From Thermoplasmatota archaeon (GTDB lineage: Archaea; Thermoplasmatota; Thermoplasmata; Thermoplasmatales; Thermoplasmataceae), in contig JAMCUD010000091.1 of the NCBI GenBank assembly GCA_023379355.1, positions 1 through 14,507 on the forward strand: 14,507 nt of DNA, in the 5' to 3' direction. This document shows positions 1 to 6,516 of the stretch, one piece after another (positions within the stretch are counted from its first letter, which is position 1; each line of letters opens with the position of its first letter). A program made the translations under genes and the position numbers. A model generated the notes under the pieces. It worked only from the letters and a program-made list of their open reading frames with translations. It ran no database searches and had not been told where the DNA came from.

Positions 1-1
1 T

Positions 2-661
2 GGACTTGGAGGTTCTGGTTGTTCCTCTGCTTCCTCTGTTACAGCGGCCAATCTTCTATTCGACCTTGGAATAAGCAAGGATGACCAGATCAGGTTTGCG
101 ATGGAGGGTGAAGCTGCATCCTCCGGCACTCCACATCCGGATAATGTTGCGGCGTCCATATACGGAAACCTGGTTTCAGTGAACTCACTTAATCCTCCTT
201 CAGCCCGAAATATAAAAATAGGGATGGAACTGAAATTGTTATCCATAATACCTGACATTCACATAAACGGGAAGACGGGGGTTGCAAGGTCCATGGTTCC
301 AAAAACCATTACAATGGAATCACACATCCAGAATTCAAGAAAACTCTCCTCCCTGATTTCTGGTTTAATGTCAGGAAGCAGGGAACTTATCCGGGAAGGC
401 ATGAATGATCAAATTGTTGAAACTGCAAGGAATTCAATGTTTCCCTATTATGCTAAATTGAAGGAGGAAGCACTCAGCAACAATGCAATAGGAGTATGCG
501 TAAGCGGAGCCGGTCCAACAATACTTGTATTATACGACGAAGAGACCAATATAAGGGCAATAGAGGATGGAACTAAGTATATCATGAATACTGCGGGACT
601 TGGTTACCAAACCGTACATTCAGTACCAAGCGAGGGGATAAATATTGAAAGAACAGAGTAA
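2..661 (+). CDS. thrB: Homoserine kinase (GHMP family), 5'-truncated by the window edge
   Basis: Phosphorylates L-homoserine with ATP to O-phosphohomoserine, the committed step to threonine; cytosolic. The frame is open from base 2, so the N-terminus lies outside the window. The visible part opens with the glycine/serine-rich GHMP ATP-binding loop (GLGGSGCSSASS, where the family consensus is GLGSS/GxSAA). It continues with EGEAASSGTPHPDNVAAS, which is highly typical of ThrB, then KTGVARSMVP, and near the C-terminus the third GHMP motif (GVCVSGAGPTILVLYD). About 219 residues are present of the roughly 300 usual for the family. The stop overlaps the start of the next gene by 17 bases, so the two are almost certainly co-transcribed. 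The family call is firm; other GHMP kinases lack the PHPDN signature. Confidence 0.93.
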   Translation, partial: GLGGSGCSSASSVTAANLLFDLGISKDDQIRFAMEGEAASSGTPHPDNVAASIYGNLVSVNSLNPPSARNIKIGMELKLLSIIPDIHINGKTGVARSMVPKTITMESHIQNSRKLSSLISGLMSGSRELIREGMNDQIVETARNSMFPYYAKLKEEALSNNAIGVCVSGAGPTILVLYDEETNIRAIEDGTKYIMNTAGLGYQTVHSVPSEGINIERTE

Positions 662-1775
662 GATAGTCAGGGATAAAATTGAGGGTGAAACAGGATCCAT
701 AATATTTCCAATTTACCAGAGTTCGGCATTTCAGCTTCCTAAAGGTGAGAGATTCAGGTACAGCAGGGAAAATAATCCATCGGTTGAAGCACTATGCCAG
801 AAAATCAATGAACTTGAAGGTTCGGAAGCGGGAAACTGTTTTTCCTCAGGGATGGGTGCAGTCACTACAACTCTGCTTTCCCTTCTGTCGCCTGGCAAAA
901 CCATTCTGGTGCAGAGAGATATTTTTGCAAGAACCTACAAGTTTATAACCCAATTTCTTCAAGCCTGGGGTGTAAAGGTTATTATTGCAGATCCGGGCAC
1001 CCAGAACATCCTGAAGTTCAGTGACAGGAAAGTTGATCTTATTTTTGTGGAAAGTCTAACTAACCCCACACTGAGGATTACAGATATCGAGGCCATAAGA
1101 TCTTCGTATCCGCCTGAAAGTACAACAATTGTTACTGATGCGACATTTGCAACACCTGTATTGCAGAAACCACTTTCTTTAGGTTCTGACATAGTAATCC
1201 ACAGCCTTTCAAAATTCATGTCGGGCCACAATGACACAATAGGAGGATACGCCGGCGGAAGGAAAGAACTCATGGCACTCATAGACCAGAACAGGCGTAC
1301 CCTGGGTCCTTCCATGGATCCCAATACTGCATTCCTTATCAACCGGGGGATGAAGACCCTCTTTGTGAGAATGAAACAATCAGGCGAAACTGCATATTGC
1401 ATTGCAAGATCTTTGCAAAAAATAGATGGCGTCAAGAACGTACTCTATCCTCTTCTTGAGAATCATCCAGATTACGCCACTTCCGGAAAAGTCCTGAAGG
1501 GAAAGCCTTCAGTTGTCTCTTTTGAACTGGATAATTCGAGGATAGATATCCAGAACTTTATGTCGTCGCTTAACATCATAATGCCTGCCAATACACTTGG
1601 AGGCCTGAATACCACCATAACCCATCCCTCAACAATGTCCCACAGGACTATCAGCGGGGAAGAGAGGCTAAGGGCGGGTATATCGCCGGAACTCGTGCGT
1701 CTTTCAGTTGGGCTGGAGAGCGAAGAGGATCTGCTTGGAGATCTTGAAGCTTCTATATCAACGAATCTTCTTTAG
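645..1775 (+). CDS. Cystathionine gamma-synthase/lyase-family PLP enzyme
   Basis: Cys/Met-metabolism PLP-dependent enzyme of 376 residues, a normal length for the family. K190 in HSLSKFMSGHND is the PLP lysine; D165 (TDATFATP) binds the pyridine nitrogen; RYSRENNP (38-45) and SSGMGA (67-72) bind the PLP phosphate; R352 in LVRLSVGLE should hold the substrate carboxylate. The start is TTG, supported by GAGGGGA at 632-638. Three usual positions differ: F94 stands where most relatives have the Tyr of LYGGTY, A166 where they have Asn (DNTF), and N322 where CGS/CGL have Glu (LGGxES). Overlap with homoserine kinase suggests a gamma-replacement on an activated homoserine, perhaps O-phosphohomoserine as in plants. 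Because of the substitutions, a gamma-lyase or a sulfhydrylase cannot be excluded. Confidence 0.85.
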   Translation: MKEQSKIVRDKIEGETGSIIFPIYQSSAFQLPKGERFRYSRENNPSVEALCQKINELEGSEAGNCFSSGMGAVTTTLLSLLSPGKTILVQRDIFARTYKFITQFLQAWGVKVIIADPGTQNILKFSDRKVDLIFVESLTNPTLRITDIEAIRSSYPPESTTIVTDATFATPVLQKPLSLGSDIVIHSLSKFMSGHNDTIGGYAGGRKELMALIDQNRRTLGPSMDPNTAFLINRGMKTLFVRMKQSGETAYCIARSLQKIDGVKNVLYPLLENHPDYATSGKVLKGKPSVVSFELDNSRIDIQNFMSSLNIIMPANTLGGLNTTITHPSTMSHRTISGEERLRAGISPELVRLSVGLESEEDLLGDLEASISTNLL

Positions 1776-1786
1776 CCTTTTTTAAT
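1776..1786 (+). terminator. T-run transcription terminator after the thrB operon
   Basis: Immediately after the TAG stop there is a run of six T (1778-1783) followed by AATTC, the usual oligo-T stop signal of archaeal RNA polymerase. No hairpin is needed or seen. The rest of the gap up to 1953 holds no gene that I can recognise. Confidence 0.5.
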
Positions 1787-1808
1787 TCACCGTAAATAAA
1801 AACCGCAA

Positions 1809-1820
1809 TATCTTTTCGAT
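1809..1820 (+). repeat. Left copy of a 12-base direct repeat flanking the HEPN-MNT pair
   Basis: The 12-mer TATCTTTTCGAT occurs here and again at 2752-2763, in the same orientation. The two copies bracket the toxin-antitoxin genes. They could be a target-site or attachment-site trace, or chance in AT-rich DNA. Confidence 0.4.
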
Positions 1821-1953
1821 CAATGCACTGTCAGGGAACTAAAAGAAGAGGAAAACCATGGGATCACATGCGAGGATGATTATTCATAGATGAACCATGA
1901 CAATCCTTAAAATATATTAGTCTCAGGATTATCCAGAGAAAGCAGTTCTACAT

Positions 1954-2307
1954 TTATGAATTATTCATGACCCTGACAATTTCCAGGTCATCTCTCAGCA
2001 TTATTCCAGATTTTTTTATCTCCATATACAGGGGGTTATTTTTTGAAGCCATTTTCCAGAACTCATCCGGCGTTATAGGGATTATCTCGAACCCTGGAGG
2101 AAAGTCAATGTTTTTCAGCCTAACTAAAGGATTTCCTACAAAGTTTGAAATGACAACAATATCTATGTCACTCCACAGATTGAAGTCACCGCGCGCATAT
2201 GAACCCACAAGAAAAGCACTGGTGTTTGATGGGAGATGTTGGGCAAAGTTCCTGGATTGGTCGATAACCATATTCCGTTCTTTTATCCTTCTTTCAATGA
2301 TGCCCAC
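1954..2307 (-). CDS. Minimal nucleotidyltransferase (MNT) antitoxin
   Basis: A 117-residue nucleotidyltransferase of the MNT group. The core motif GSYARGD...SDIDIVV (residues 35-52) supplies the GS loop and the two metal-binding Asp, D47 and D49. The third carboxylate is probably E74 in GFEIIPIT. Members paired with a HEPN protein act as antitoxins, by binding or by transferring AMP onto the partner. The start is a GTG that lies inside the 3' end of the HEPN gene (25-base overlap); GAGGGA, four bases before the GTG, supports it. The overlap indicates translational coupling. The MNT family call is firm; the antitoxin role rests on the gene arrangement. Confidence 0.85.
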   Translation of the reverse strand: MGIIERRIKERNMVIDQSRNFAQHLPSNTSAFLVGSYARGDFNLWSDIDIVVISNFVGNPLVRLKNIDFPPGFEIIPITPDEFWKMASKNNPLYMEIKKSGIMLRDDLEIVRVMNNS

Positions 2308-2687
2308 TTTTCCCTCACAGCTTCCAGGATTTCATTAGCGATCTCTATTGAGCTGGTCGAATCATTAAAACCATAGTATTCCTCCGGAATTCCTTCAGCC
2401 CACGCATCAGTGTATCTGGTTGGAATATAGTTTTTATCAGTGTATTTTGCTAAATCTATCAACTCTTTGTCAAAACCTGCTTCTTTCATTAAGTGAGAAA
2501 CAGAGTGTCCGTACGATGTCATTCTCATCCCTTTCAAATAAGCTTTAACTGCAAATTTGGATGCCTGCTCTCCCTTAAAACATGCCCAGTTGTAGAATGA
2601 TGAGTTGTGGTCTGATTCTGCAGAACGCAACGTTGCCTCTGCTGATCTGAACCACCTTTCAAATTCGCTATAATCCAGAGGTATCAT
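2283..2687 (-). CDS. HEPN-domain protein, likely toxin of the HEPN-MNT pair
   Basis: A 134-residue all-helical protein of the archaeal/bacterial HEPN family (Pfam PF05168 type). Characteristic segments are the helix ACFKGEQASKFAVKAYLKG (35-53), GHSV (60-63), and YIPTRYTDAW (87-96) followed by PEEYY (101-105). HEPN toxins are usually RNases with an R-x4-6-H motif. Here R55...H61 (five residues between) would satisfy that spacing, but it sits early in the fold, and the RX4HXY motif of HepT that MntA AMPylates is absent. It is transcribed before the MNT gene, the usual order. The ATG at 2687 lies about 27 bases from a TATA-like box, so the transcript is probably leaderless. An inactive HEPN scaffold is an alternative to an active RNase. 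Confidence 0.83.
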   Translation of the reverse strand: MIPLDYSEFERWFRSAEATLRSAESDHNSSFYNWACFKGEQASKFAVKAYLKGMRMTSYGHSVSHLMKEAGFDKELIDLAKYTDKNYIPTRYTDAWAEGIPEEYYGFNDSTSSIEIANEILEAVREKWASLKEG

Positions 2688-2709
2688 AATGTAAGCAACT
2701 GTCCCGAAG

Positions 2710-2721
2710 TTAAAAATGTTT
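2710..2721 (-). promoter_or_regulatory. TATA-like box of the HEPN-MNT operon
   Basis: On the minus strand ACATTTTTAACT lies about 25-30 bases before the HEPN start codon, the spacing expected for a leaderless archaeal transcript. There is no SD-like sequence before that ATG. Confidence 0.45.
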
Positions 2722-2751
2722 TCACAAAAAACGCCTCTATTTTCTCGCGGC

Positions 2752-2763
2752 TATCTTTTCGAT
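2752..2763 (+). repeat. Right copy of the 12-base direct repeat flanking the HEPN-MNT pair
   Basis: Second copy of TATCTTTTCGAT, identical to the copy at 1809-1820 and in the same orientation. It lies just upstream of the HEPN promoter. The remaining intergenic DNA up to 2848 shows no gene. Confidence 0.4.
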
Positions 2764-2848
2764 AACAAAAGAGATGCAGATTTTCACATTGATTTTCCTG
2801 GAGCTGTAACATTGCAGATCAGGACCTTTCTGTAAGATTCTGTCATTT

Positions 2849-3583
2849 TCAGATTAATGGTTGGCCACTTTCATCAATTAGAATTCTTGCTTTTTCCTTT
2901 TTGGAGTTTATCATGACATACATTGTCGTGTAGTCCGAAATATGGCTTAAGAGCGATAGCTTGTCAATAAGTCTGTGATAGACACTTCTTTTGATATACA
3001 CTACGTTCAGGGGAAGCTTTGCACCCTGCATATATATGAGTTCCCACCTGTCCCTGAGATCATTGTGCACCCTAGCATAATCCGGGATGAATCCCTGCAC
3101 TATCCTATGATCAATGGACGCAGTGAAATCCTGCGAAATTGAAACTATTATCTCCTCATCAAAACTGAAAAGATTCTGCTGCTTCTCCACCGGTATGCCG
3201 CTGTAACCTCCCTTGAAGGTCTTGTGGTGGCAAGATTCACACAGAGTTATGAGATTCTTGAATGTGTCCTTGCCCCCGTCCTTTCTTGGAATAATGTGAT
3301 GGACCTGGACATCCAGATGAACCTGGTCAAAGTCCGTGGCTGATCCAACAGTTGTAAAACTGCTCTGGTCACAAATTCTGCAGGTGTAGTTATCCCTCAA
3401 CAGCACTGCCTTTGAGATATTTGCCCATGTTATTGATTTTCCAGTTCTATCTCCTTCCGGGTCGAAGTCCGATACAGATGCTATGTGGAATTTGTCAGAA
3501 ACTATCCTTATTATCCCCGGCGATATGCCCGGAATATTCTTGTATATGCTTTCTGATGGATATTTCTGCATCCTGTTCATCAT
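2849..3583 (-). CDS. HNH endonuclease-domain protein
   Basis: A 244-residue protein with a zinc-containing HNH nuclease core: VLLRDNYTCRICDQ (60-73; C68 and C71), VQVHHIIPRKDGGKDTFKNL (93-111, with the HH pair at 95-96 and N110), and LCESCHH (114-120; C115, C118, H119/H120). This is the CxxC...HH...N...CxxC arrangement of the McrA-like HNH group, which cuts DNA with one metal ion. Before it, YKNIPGISPGIIRIVSDKF (14-32) resembles a helix-hairpin-helix DNA-binding element. The ~120 residues after the core are not recognised. The start overlaps the preceding stop as ATGA; GAGGT lies 1 base before the first ATG and 4 before the second, so M2 may be the true start. It is the last gene of the isoprenoid-like operon, an unexpected place for a nuclease. 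Confidence 0.82.
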   Translation of the reverse strand: MMNRMQKYPSESIYKNIPGISPGIIRIVSDKFHIASVSDFDPEGDRTGKSITWANISKAVLLRDNYTCRICDQSSFTTVGSATDFDQVHLDVQVHHIIPRKDGGKDTFKNLITLCESCHHKTFKGGYSGIPVEKQQNLFSFDEEIIVSISQDFTASIDHRIVQGFIPDYARVHNDLRDRWELIYMQGAKLPLNVVYIKRSVYHRLIDKLSLLSHISDYTTMYVMINSKKEKARILIDESGQPLI

Positions 3584-4576
3584 GACCTCAGCATTCCGAA
3601 ATATTCCTCTGCCTCCTTTGAGAACCAGTCCGGAATCTGGACTGATGACTGATCCGGGATGCTGCCTTTAATTGACCCCGGGTTTTGTTCCATGAATTCC
3701 GAAAGAAGCTTCCTATCGTTGGATATGATGGATATGGATGGACCTGTGTCAGCGGTATAAACAATATTGCCTTCATTCTTTAGCCTGAATTTCTTAAGGT
3801 TTTCAATGATGGCAATAGATCCGGAATTCAGGACCATGTTACCTGAATACATCAGCAGGGAGTGCATTGAATACATGTCTTTCTGTGCCCTCTCAATAAG
3901 TCCATCAAGGTAAAATCCTGTTTCAGTATAATCAAGCATCCTCTGGAGCTTTTCCTTCACCCAGCCATTGTATCCTGGAGACGAATGAGCAATTTCATGG
4001 GCATTTTCCGTAGGGAAGTCTGCTAACGAGGGATAAACGCAGAAATGCATCTTTCCAGGATCCAGACTCAATGGGAATCCATAGCTTTCTGATTCCCTGA
4101 TGGATGGATAAGAAATCCACATTGAAATTTTTCCTGAAACGGATCTTGTTCCAGAACCTGAAACAAGCCTTGCAAATCTGCTGACAAATGGATTGTCTTT
4201 CAGGCCCTCATTGCCAAAAATACATGATATGGCAGATCTAGATGCTGATGCAGCGACAGATGCTGATTCCCCCAGACCTTTTGCATCAGAGTATCTTTTC
4301 TTTCTTCTGAGGTAGAAGTGAAGTGAACCCTTTATTCCGTAAAGATCCTTCATGTAATTTATGGCTTTCAGGGCCCTCCTGTTGTATGATTCATCCGACT
4401 TTCCGTCAAGAACAACCGAATCCGATCCAGTTTCCGAGGTGTACATGCATCCTGAGTATGTTATTGAAAGGTCTGTAACATAAGATATGGAGGGGAAATA
4501 AGCGATGTTGAACTGCCTGTCGTAATAACCCAGAAACTTCTCCAGACCTGTAATAGGATAACCTGAATTAGGGCAT
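3580..4576 (-). CDS. Diphosphomevalonate-decarboxylase-family protein (candidate bisphosphomevalonate decarboxylase), frame broken at codon 2
   Basis: GHMP-superfamily protein of the mevalonate diphosphate decarboxylase group. With the frame repaired it has 331 residues, a normal length. In repaired numbering: KFLGYYD (13-19) matches the KYWGKRD segment, YFPSISYVTDLS the P-x-x-S-S-S-x-T-L segment, GLGESASVAASAS (100-112) the ATP loop, SGSGTRS (138-145; R144) the catalytic Arg, and YTADTGPS (273-280; D276) the catalytic Asp. Arg and Asp are both kept, so a decarboxylase is likelier than mevalonate-3-kinase. In Thermoplasma this step turns mevalonate 3,5-bisphosphate into isopentenyl phosphate. 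The start is the ATG at 4574-4576, directly after the upstream TAA and preceded by GGGGAGGT. That ATG reads ATG-CCC-TAA; losing one base of the CCC run would join it to the gene. In the current frame no ATG, GTG or TTG occurs before the ATG at 4446. Confidence 0.78.
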
Positions 4577-4588
4577 TTAAACCTCCCC
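4570..4588 (-). promoter_or_regulatory. Shine-Dalgarno site and start codon of the decarboxylase gene, with frame break
   Basis: On the minus strand GGGGAGGT precedes TTAA and then ATGCCCTAA. The TAA within TTTAA ends the kinase gene and the ATG follows it with no gap. This is the best SD/start pair of the operon, yet the ATG is followed by a stop after one codon. The decarboxylase reading continues one base out of phase (…TGC CCT AAT TCA…). This marks 4570-4572 (the C run) as the place of a one-base insertion or error. Confidence 0.7.
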
Positions 4589-5194
4589 GTCCTGATTCAT
4601 GACATACTCAAGTATAAGGTTGCGCGTTTTAAGGTAATCCATGTTGTCAAAGGTCCTGATCCAGTATTCCCTGCATTCCATCATGGACTTCTCCATCATT
4701 ATGCGGTATTCCTCAAGTTTTCCTGCCAGTCTCTCTCCAGGTGAATGGAAATGAGTGTATTTTTCTCTCTCCAGAAGCCTTTCAGCATTTACTTTCCTGT
4801 CTGAAATCTGTATGTAGAATGATGTTATTTTCTCAAGTATTCCAGTTTCAATCTGAGAAGGAAGGAAGTAAAGAGTCTCAAGGATGAGGGGTTCACCGTT
4901 TTGAAGTGCACGCTTCAGTATTCTTGACGTACCGGTATTCATTATCTTGCCCTGTTCCATGAAACTTTTCAGTATGTTTTCCTCATTTCTTGACCCGAAC
5001 ATCTCCCAGGCATCATATACACTTTTCTCCATGATCTCCATGTTCATGTTCCCTGAGAATGGACGGATAAATTCCCTCAGATAATCGCCGGACATGACCA
5101 GGTCTATGCCGATTTCCCTGGCCAGGAATCCTGAGATACTGGTTTTTCCTACCCCAGGTATGCCTCCTATGAGTATCACCTTGTTTTTATTCAC
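4577..5194 (-). CDS. P-loop small-molecule kinase, candidate mevalonate-3-phosphate 5-kinase
   Basis: A 205-residue P-loop kinase. Walker A is GIPGVGKTS (11-19; K17, T18); a MSGDYLREF segment (34-42) and LILETLYFLP (103-112) correspond to the acceptor-binding and Walker B-like segments of 2-phosphoglycerate-kinase-like enzymes. It is too short for, and lacks the substrate motifs of, adenylate or thymidylate kinases. It starts at GTG with GGGGGT eight bases upstream, overlaps the preceding stop as GTGA, and ends with a TAA that touches the start codon of the decarboxylase gene. Thermoplasma acidophilum has a P-loop enzyme that phosphorylates mevalonate 3-phosphate at the 5-position. Its product would feed the decarboxylase encoded next door. 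This assignment is inference from family type and context; a nucleotide or 2-phosphoglycerate kinase remains possible. Confidence 0.65.
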   Translation of the reverse strand: MNKNKVILIGGIPGVGKTSISGFLAREIGIDLVMSGDYLREFIRPFSGNMNMEIMEKSVYDAWEMFGSRNEENILKSFMEQGKIMNTGTSRILKRALQNGEPLILETLYFLPSQIETGILEKITSFYIQISDRKVNAERLLEREKYTHFHSPGERLAGKLEEYRIMMEKSMMECREYWIRTFDNMDYLKTRNLILEYVMNQDGEV

Positions 5195-5817
5195 TGATCA
5201 TACCCCCATATTTTCATCAAGTCCCTGGTATCAATAACCTCTATATTCTGTGACATGAGCTCAAGAGAAGAGAAGAAAAGCCTTTCTGAATATGTGGACG
5301 TTGCATCGGAAACCACCACACTGTAGTAACCCATCAGTTCAGCAGTCATTGCACTTGTTAATATTTCGAGATCCGTCCTGAAACCTGTGAATACCAGAGT
5401 TCCTGGAGAATATGATTCAACAGCATCACGTATATTCTCGTCCAGCATGATGTCTGTATATCTCGACTTCACGACCTTATTTTTAAAGGCAAATTCCTTT
5501 GAAAACCTTGCAATGAACTGCATGTCCATGTCAGAGGTCCTGGGAATGAGCCTGTCCCTCCTCTCTGCCTTTACGGATTCATAGTTCTCTTTTTTTATTC
5601 CCTTAGAACCGGTGTGTTGCATAGCATCAGTAGTATCAATATCCATTGAACTGATCCCCATTTTTTTTACCTTTGGTTCCAGATAGTCCATTGCCATAAT
5701 GAACTCCATCTTGCTGAAAGATTTTTTGAACAGATCGTCATAATAATTGAGGTTGATTAAAAGACATGAATCTTGATTGAGTATGGAAGAAATATCCACC
5801 TGGCTGTCGAAACTCAT
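5191..5817 (-). CDS. Isochorismatase/cysteine-hydrolase-fold protein lacking the catalytic cysteine
   Basis: A 208-residue protein with the isochorismatase-like alpha/beta fold. LLINLNYYDDLF (19-30) is the first strand, VVKSRYTDIM (115-124) carries the conserved Lys (K117), and LVFTGFRTDLEILTSAMTAE (141-160) followed by GYYSVVVSDATSTYSER is the usual G-x-x-T...GY-x-V-x-V-x-D-A block. Active members have a Cys where this one has E151, and an Asp in the first strand where this one has N or Y. The Asp-Lys-Cys triad is therefore broken and hydrolase activity is doubtful; a binding or structural role is likely. It is the first gene of the operon, with the kinase start overlapping its stop. The ATG at 5817 has no SD but lies about 25 bases from a TATA-like box, so the message is probably leaderless. 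Confidence 0.7.
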   Translation of the reverse strand: MSFDSQVDISSILNQDSCLLINLNYYDDLFKKSFSKMEFIMAMDYLEPKVKKMGISSMDIDTTDAMQHTGSKGIKKENYESVKAERRDRLIPRTSDMDMQFIARFSKEFAFKNKVVKSRYTDIMLDENIRDAVESYSPGTLVFTGFRTDLEILTSAMTAELMGYYSVVVSDATSTYSERLFFSSLELMSQNIEVIDTRDLMKIWGYDQ

Positions 5818-5836
5818 ATTCCAATATATATGGAAA

Positions 5837-5847
5837 ATATATATAGC
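5837..5847 (-). promoter_or_regulatory. TATA-like box of the four-gene isoprenoid-like operon
   Basis: On the minus strand GCTATATATAT is centred about 25 bases before the ATG at 5817, consistent with a leaderless operon transcript. A second AT stretch (CATATATATTGG) lies too close to the start to act as the TATA box. Confidence 0.5.
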
Positions 5848-5933
5848 TCTCTTTCTCGGGAATTTGTAGATTCCAGATACTTTTTACCGTAATATCTCCT
5901 TTGTATGGGACTCTATCCAAGCTATCCAGTAGA

Positions 5934-6257
5934 TCAAAGATTACCTAAGGAGTGTTCATCTAAGCTAACGGGTGTAATGATGTACCTAAATGCCTTGAGG
6001 GTTTTTTCTAAAAGACCCGACGGCACATATACAGAATGATCCTTTCCTTCTTCATAGCTCAATACATTCTCTATCAAGCCTGTTTTTTGAAGTGCCTTCA
6101 AGTGATAATTCAAAGATCCGTTCTTTATCTGAAACTTTCTCTTCAACTCACTCCAAGAAATCTCACCAGATTCGTATATTGCAATCGCGATATTTCTTCG
6201 GTTTTCATCGTTAAACGACCCAATGATCCCTGATAATACTCTAGGAAAACTATTCAT
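5934..6257 (-). CDS. Small winged-helix (ArsR-like) transcriptional regulator
   Basis: A 107-residue single-domain DNA-binding protein. NDENRRNIAIAIYESGEISW begins helix 1 and the turn, LKRKFQIKNGSLNYHLKALQ holds the helix-turn-helix with the recognition helix around GSLNYHLKAL, and KTGLIENV with SVYVPSG forms the wing. This pattern is shared by archaeal ArsR/HTH_20 regulators; the ligand is unknown, and there is no Cys pair for metal binding. The frame is open upstream to a TTG at 6272, but AAGGTGA, a few bases before the ATG at 6257, selects the ATG. It lies upstream of the isoprenoid-like operon on the same strand, 116 bases away. Control of that operon is possible but not shown. Confidence 0.72.
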   Translation of the reverse strand: MNSFPRVLSGIIGSFNDENRRNIAIAIYESGEISWSELKRKFQIKNGSLNYHLKALQKTGLIENVLSYEEGKDHSVYVPSGLLEKTLKAFRYIITPVSLDEHSLGNL

Positions 6258-6293
6258 TTCTTTCACCTTCAATGGACCAAATTGCTAACCTCG

Positions 6294-6304
6294 TTATATT
6301 ATAT
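6294..6304 (-). promoter_or_regulatory. TATA-like box of the winged-helix regulator
   Basis: On the minus strand GGAATATAATATAACG lies about 42 bases before the ATG at 6257. Transcription would start near 6273, giving a leader of about 16 bases that carries the AAGGTGA ribosome site. Confidence 0.4.
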
Positions 6305-6348
6305 TCCTAATTTTATTCTCTCCGTTATCTTGATCTTATCTAGTGTGA

Positions 6349-6459
6349 TACACTACCATAGACAATGAGCTTTGTCCTGTATTAAATTATGAATTTGAAA
6401 CTCTGGAGGGTGTTGCATCAGCGTTTGAAGGTTACATCGATAATAAGGAACTGTCTTGA
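6349..6459 (+). pseudogene. Possible C-terminal remnant of a medium-chain dehydrogenase/reductase
   Basis: A 36-codon open stretch between two stops, with no start codon. Its residues (…CPVLNYEFETLEGVASAFEG…) resemble the extreme C-terminus of zinc/quinone-type medium-chain dehydrogenases, where a P-V-h-x-x-x-F-x-L-E-x-x-x-x-A-F/H segment is common. The match is short and could be chance. If real, the rest of the gene has been lost and this is a decay scar. Confidence 0.25.
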
Positions 6460-6516
6460 ATAGCAAAAAATAACATTGTAAAGGTCGCTAACTGAACCCC
6501 CGAGGCGCAATATTAA

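Noticed and set aside
3588..3776. 62-codon alternate minus-strand frame inside the decarboxylase gene
   Set aside because: Considered as evidence of a second frameshift, but the main frame keeps family motifs on both sides (YTADTGPS and the C-terminus), so it is a shadow frame.
5738..5920. 60-codon minus-strand frame overlapping the start of the isochorismatase-fold gene
   Set aside because: Different frame across a well-supported coding start and the TATA region; no recognisable motifs.
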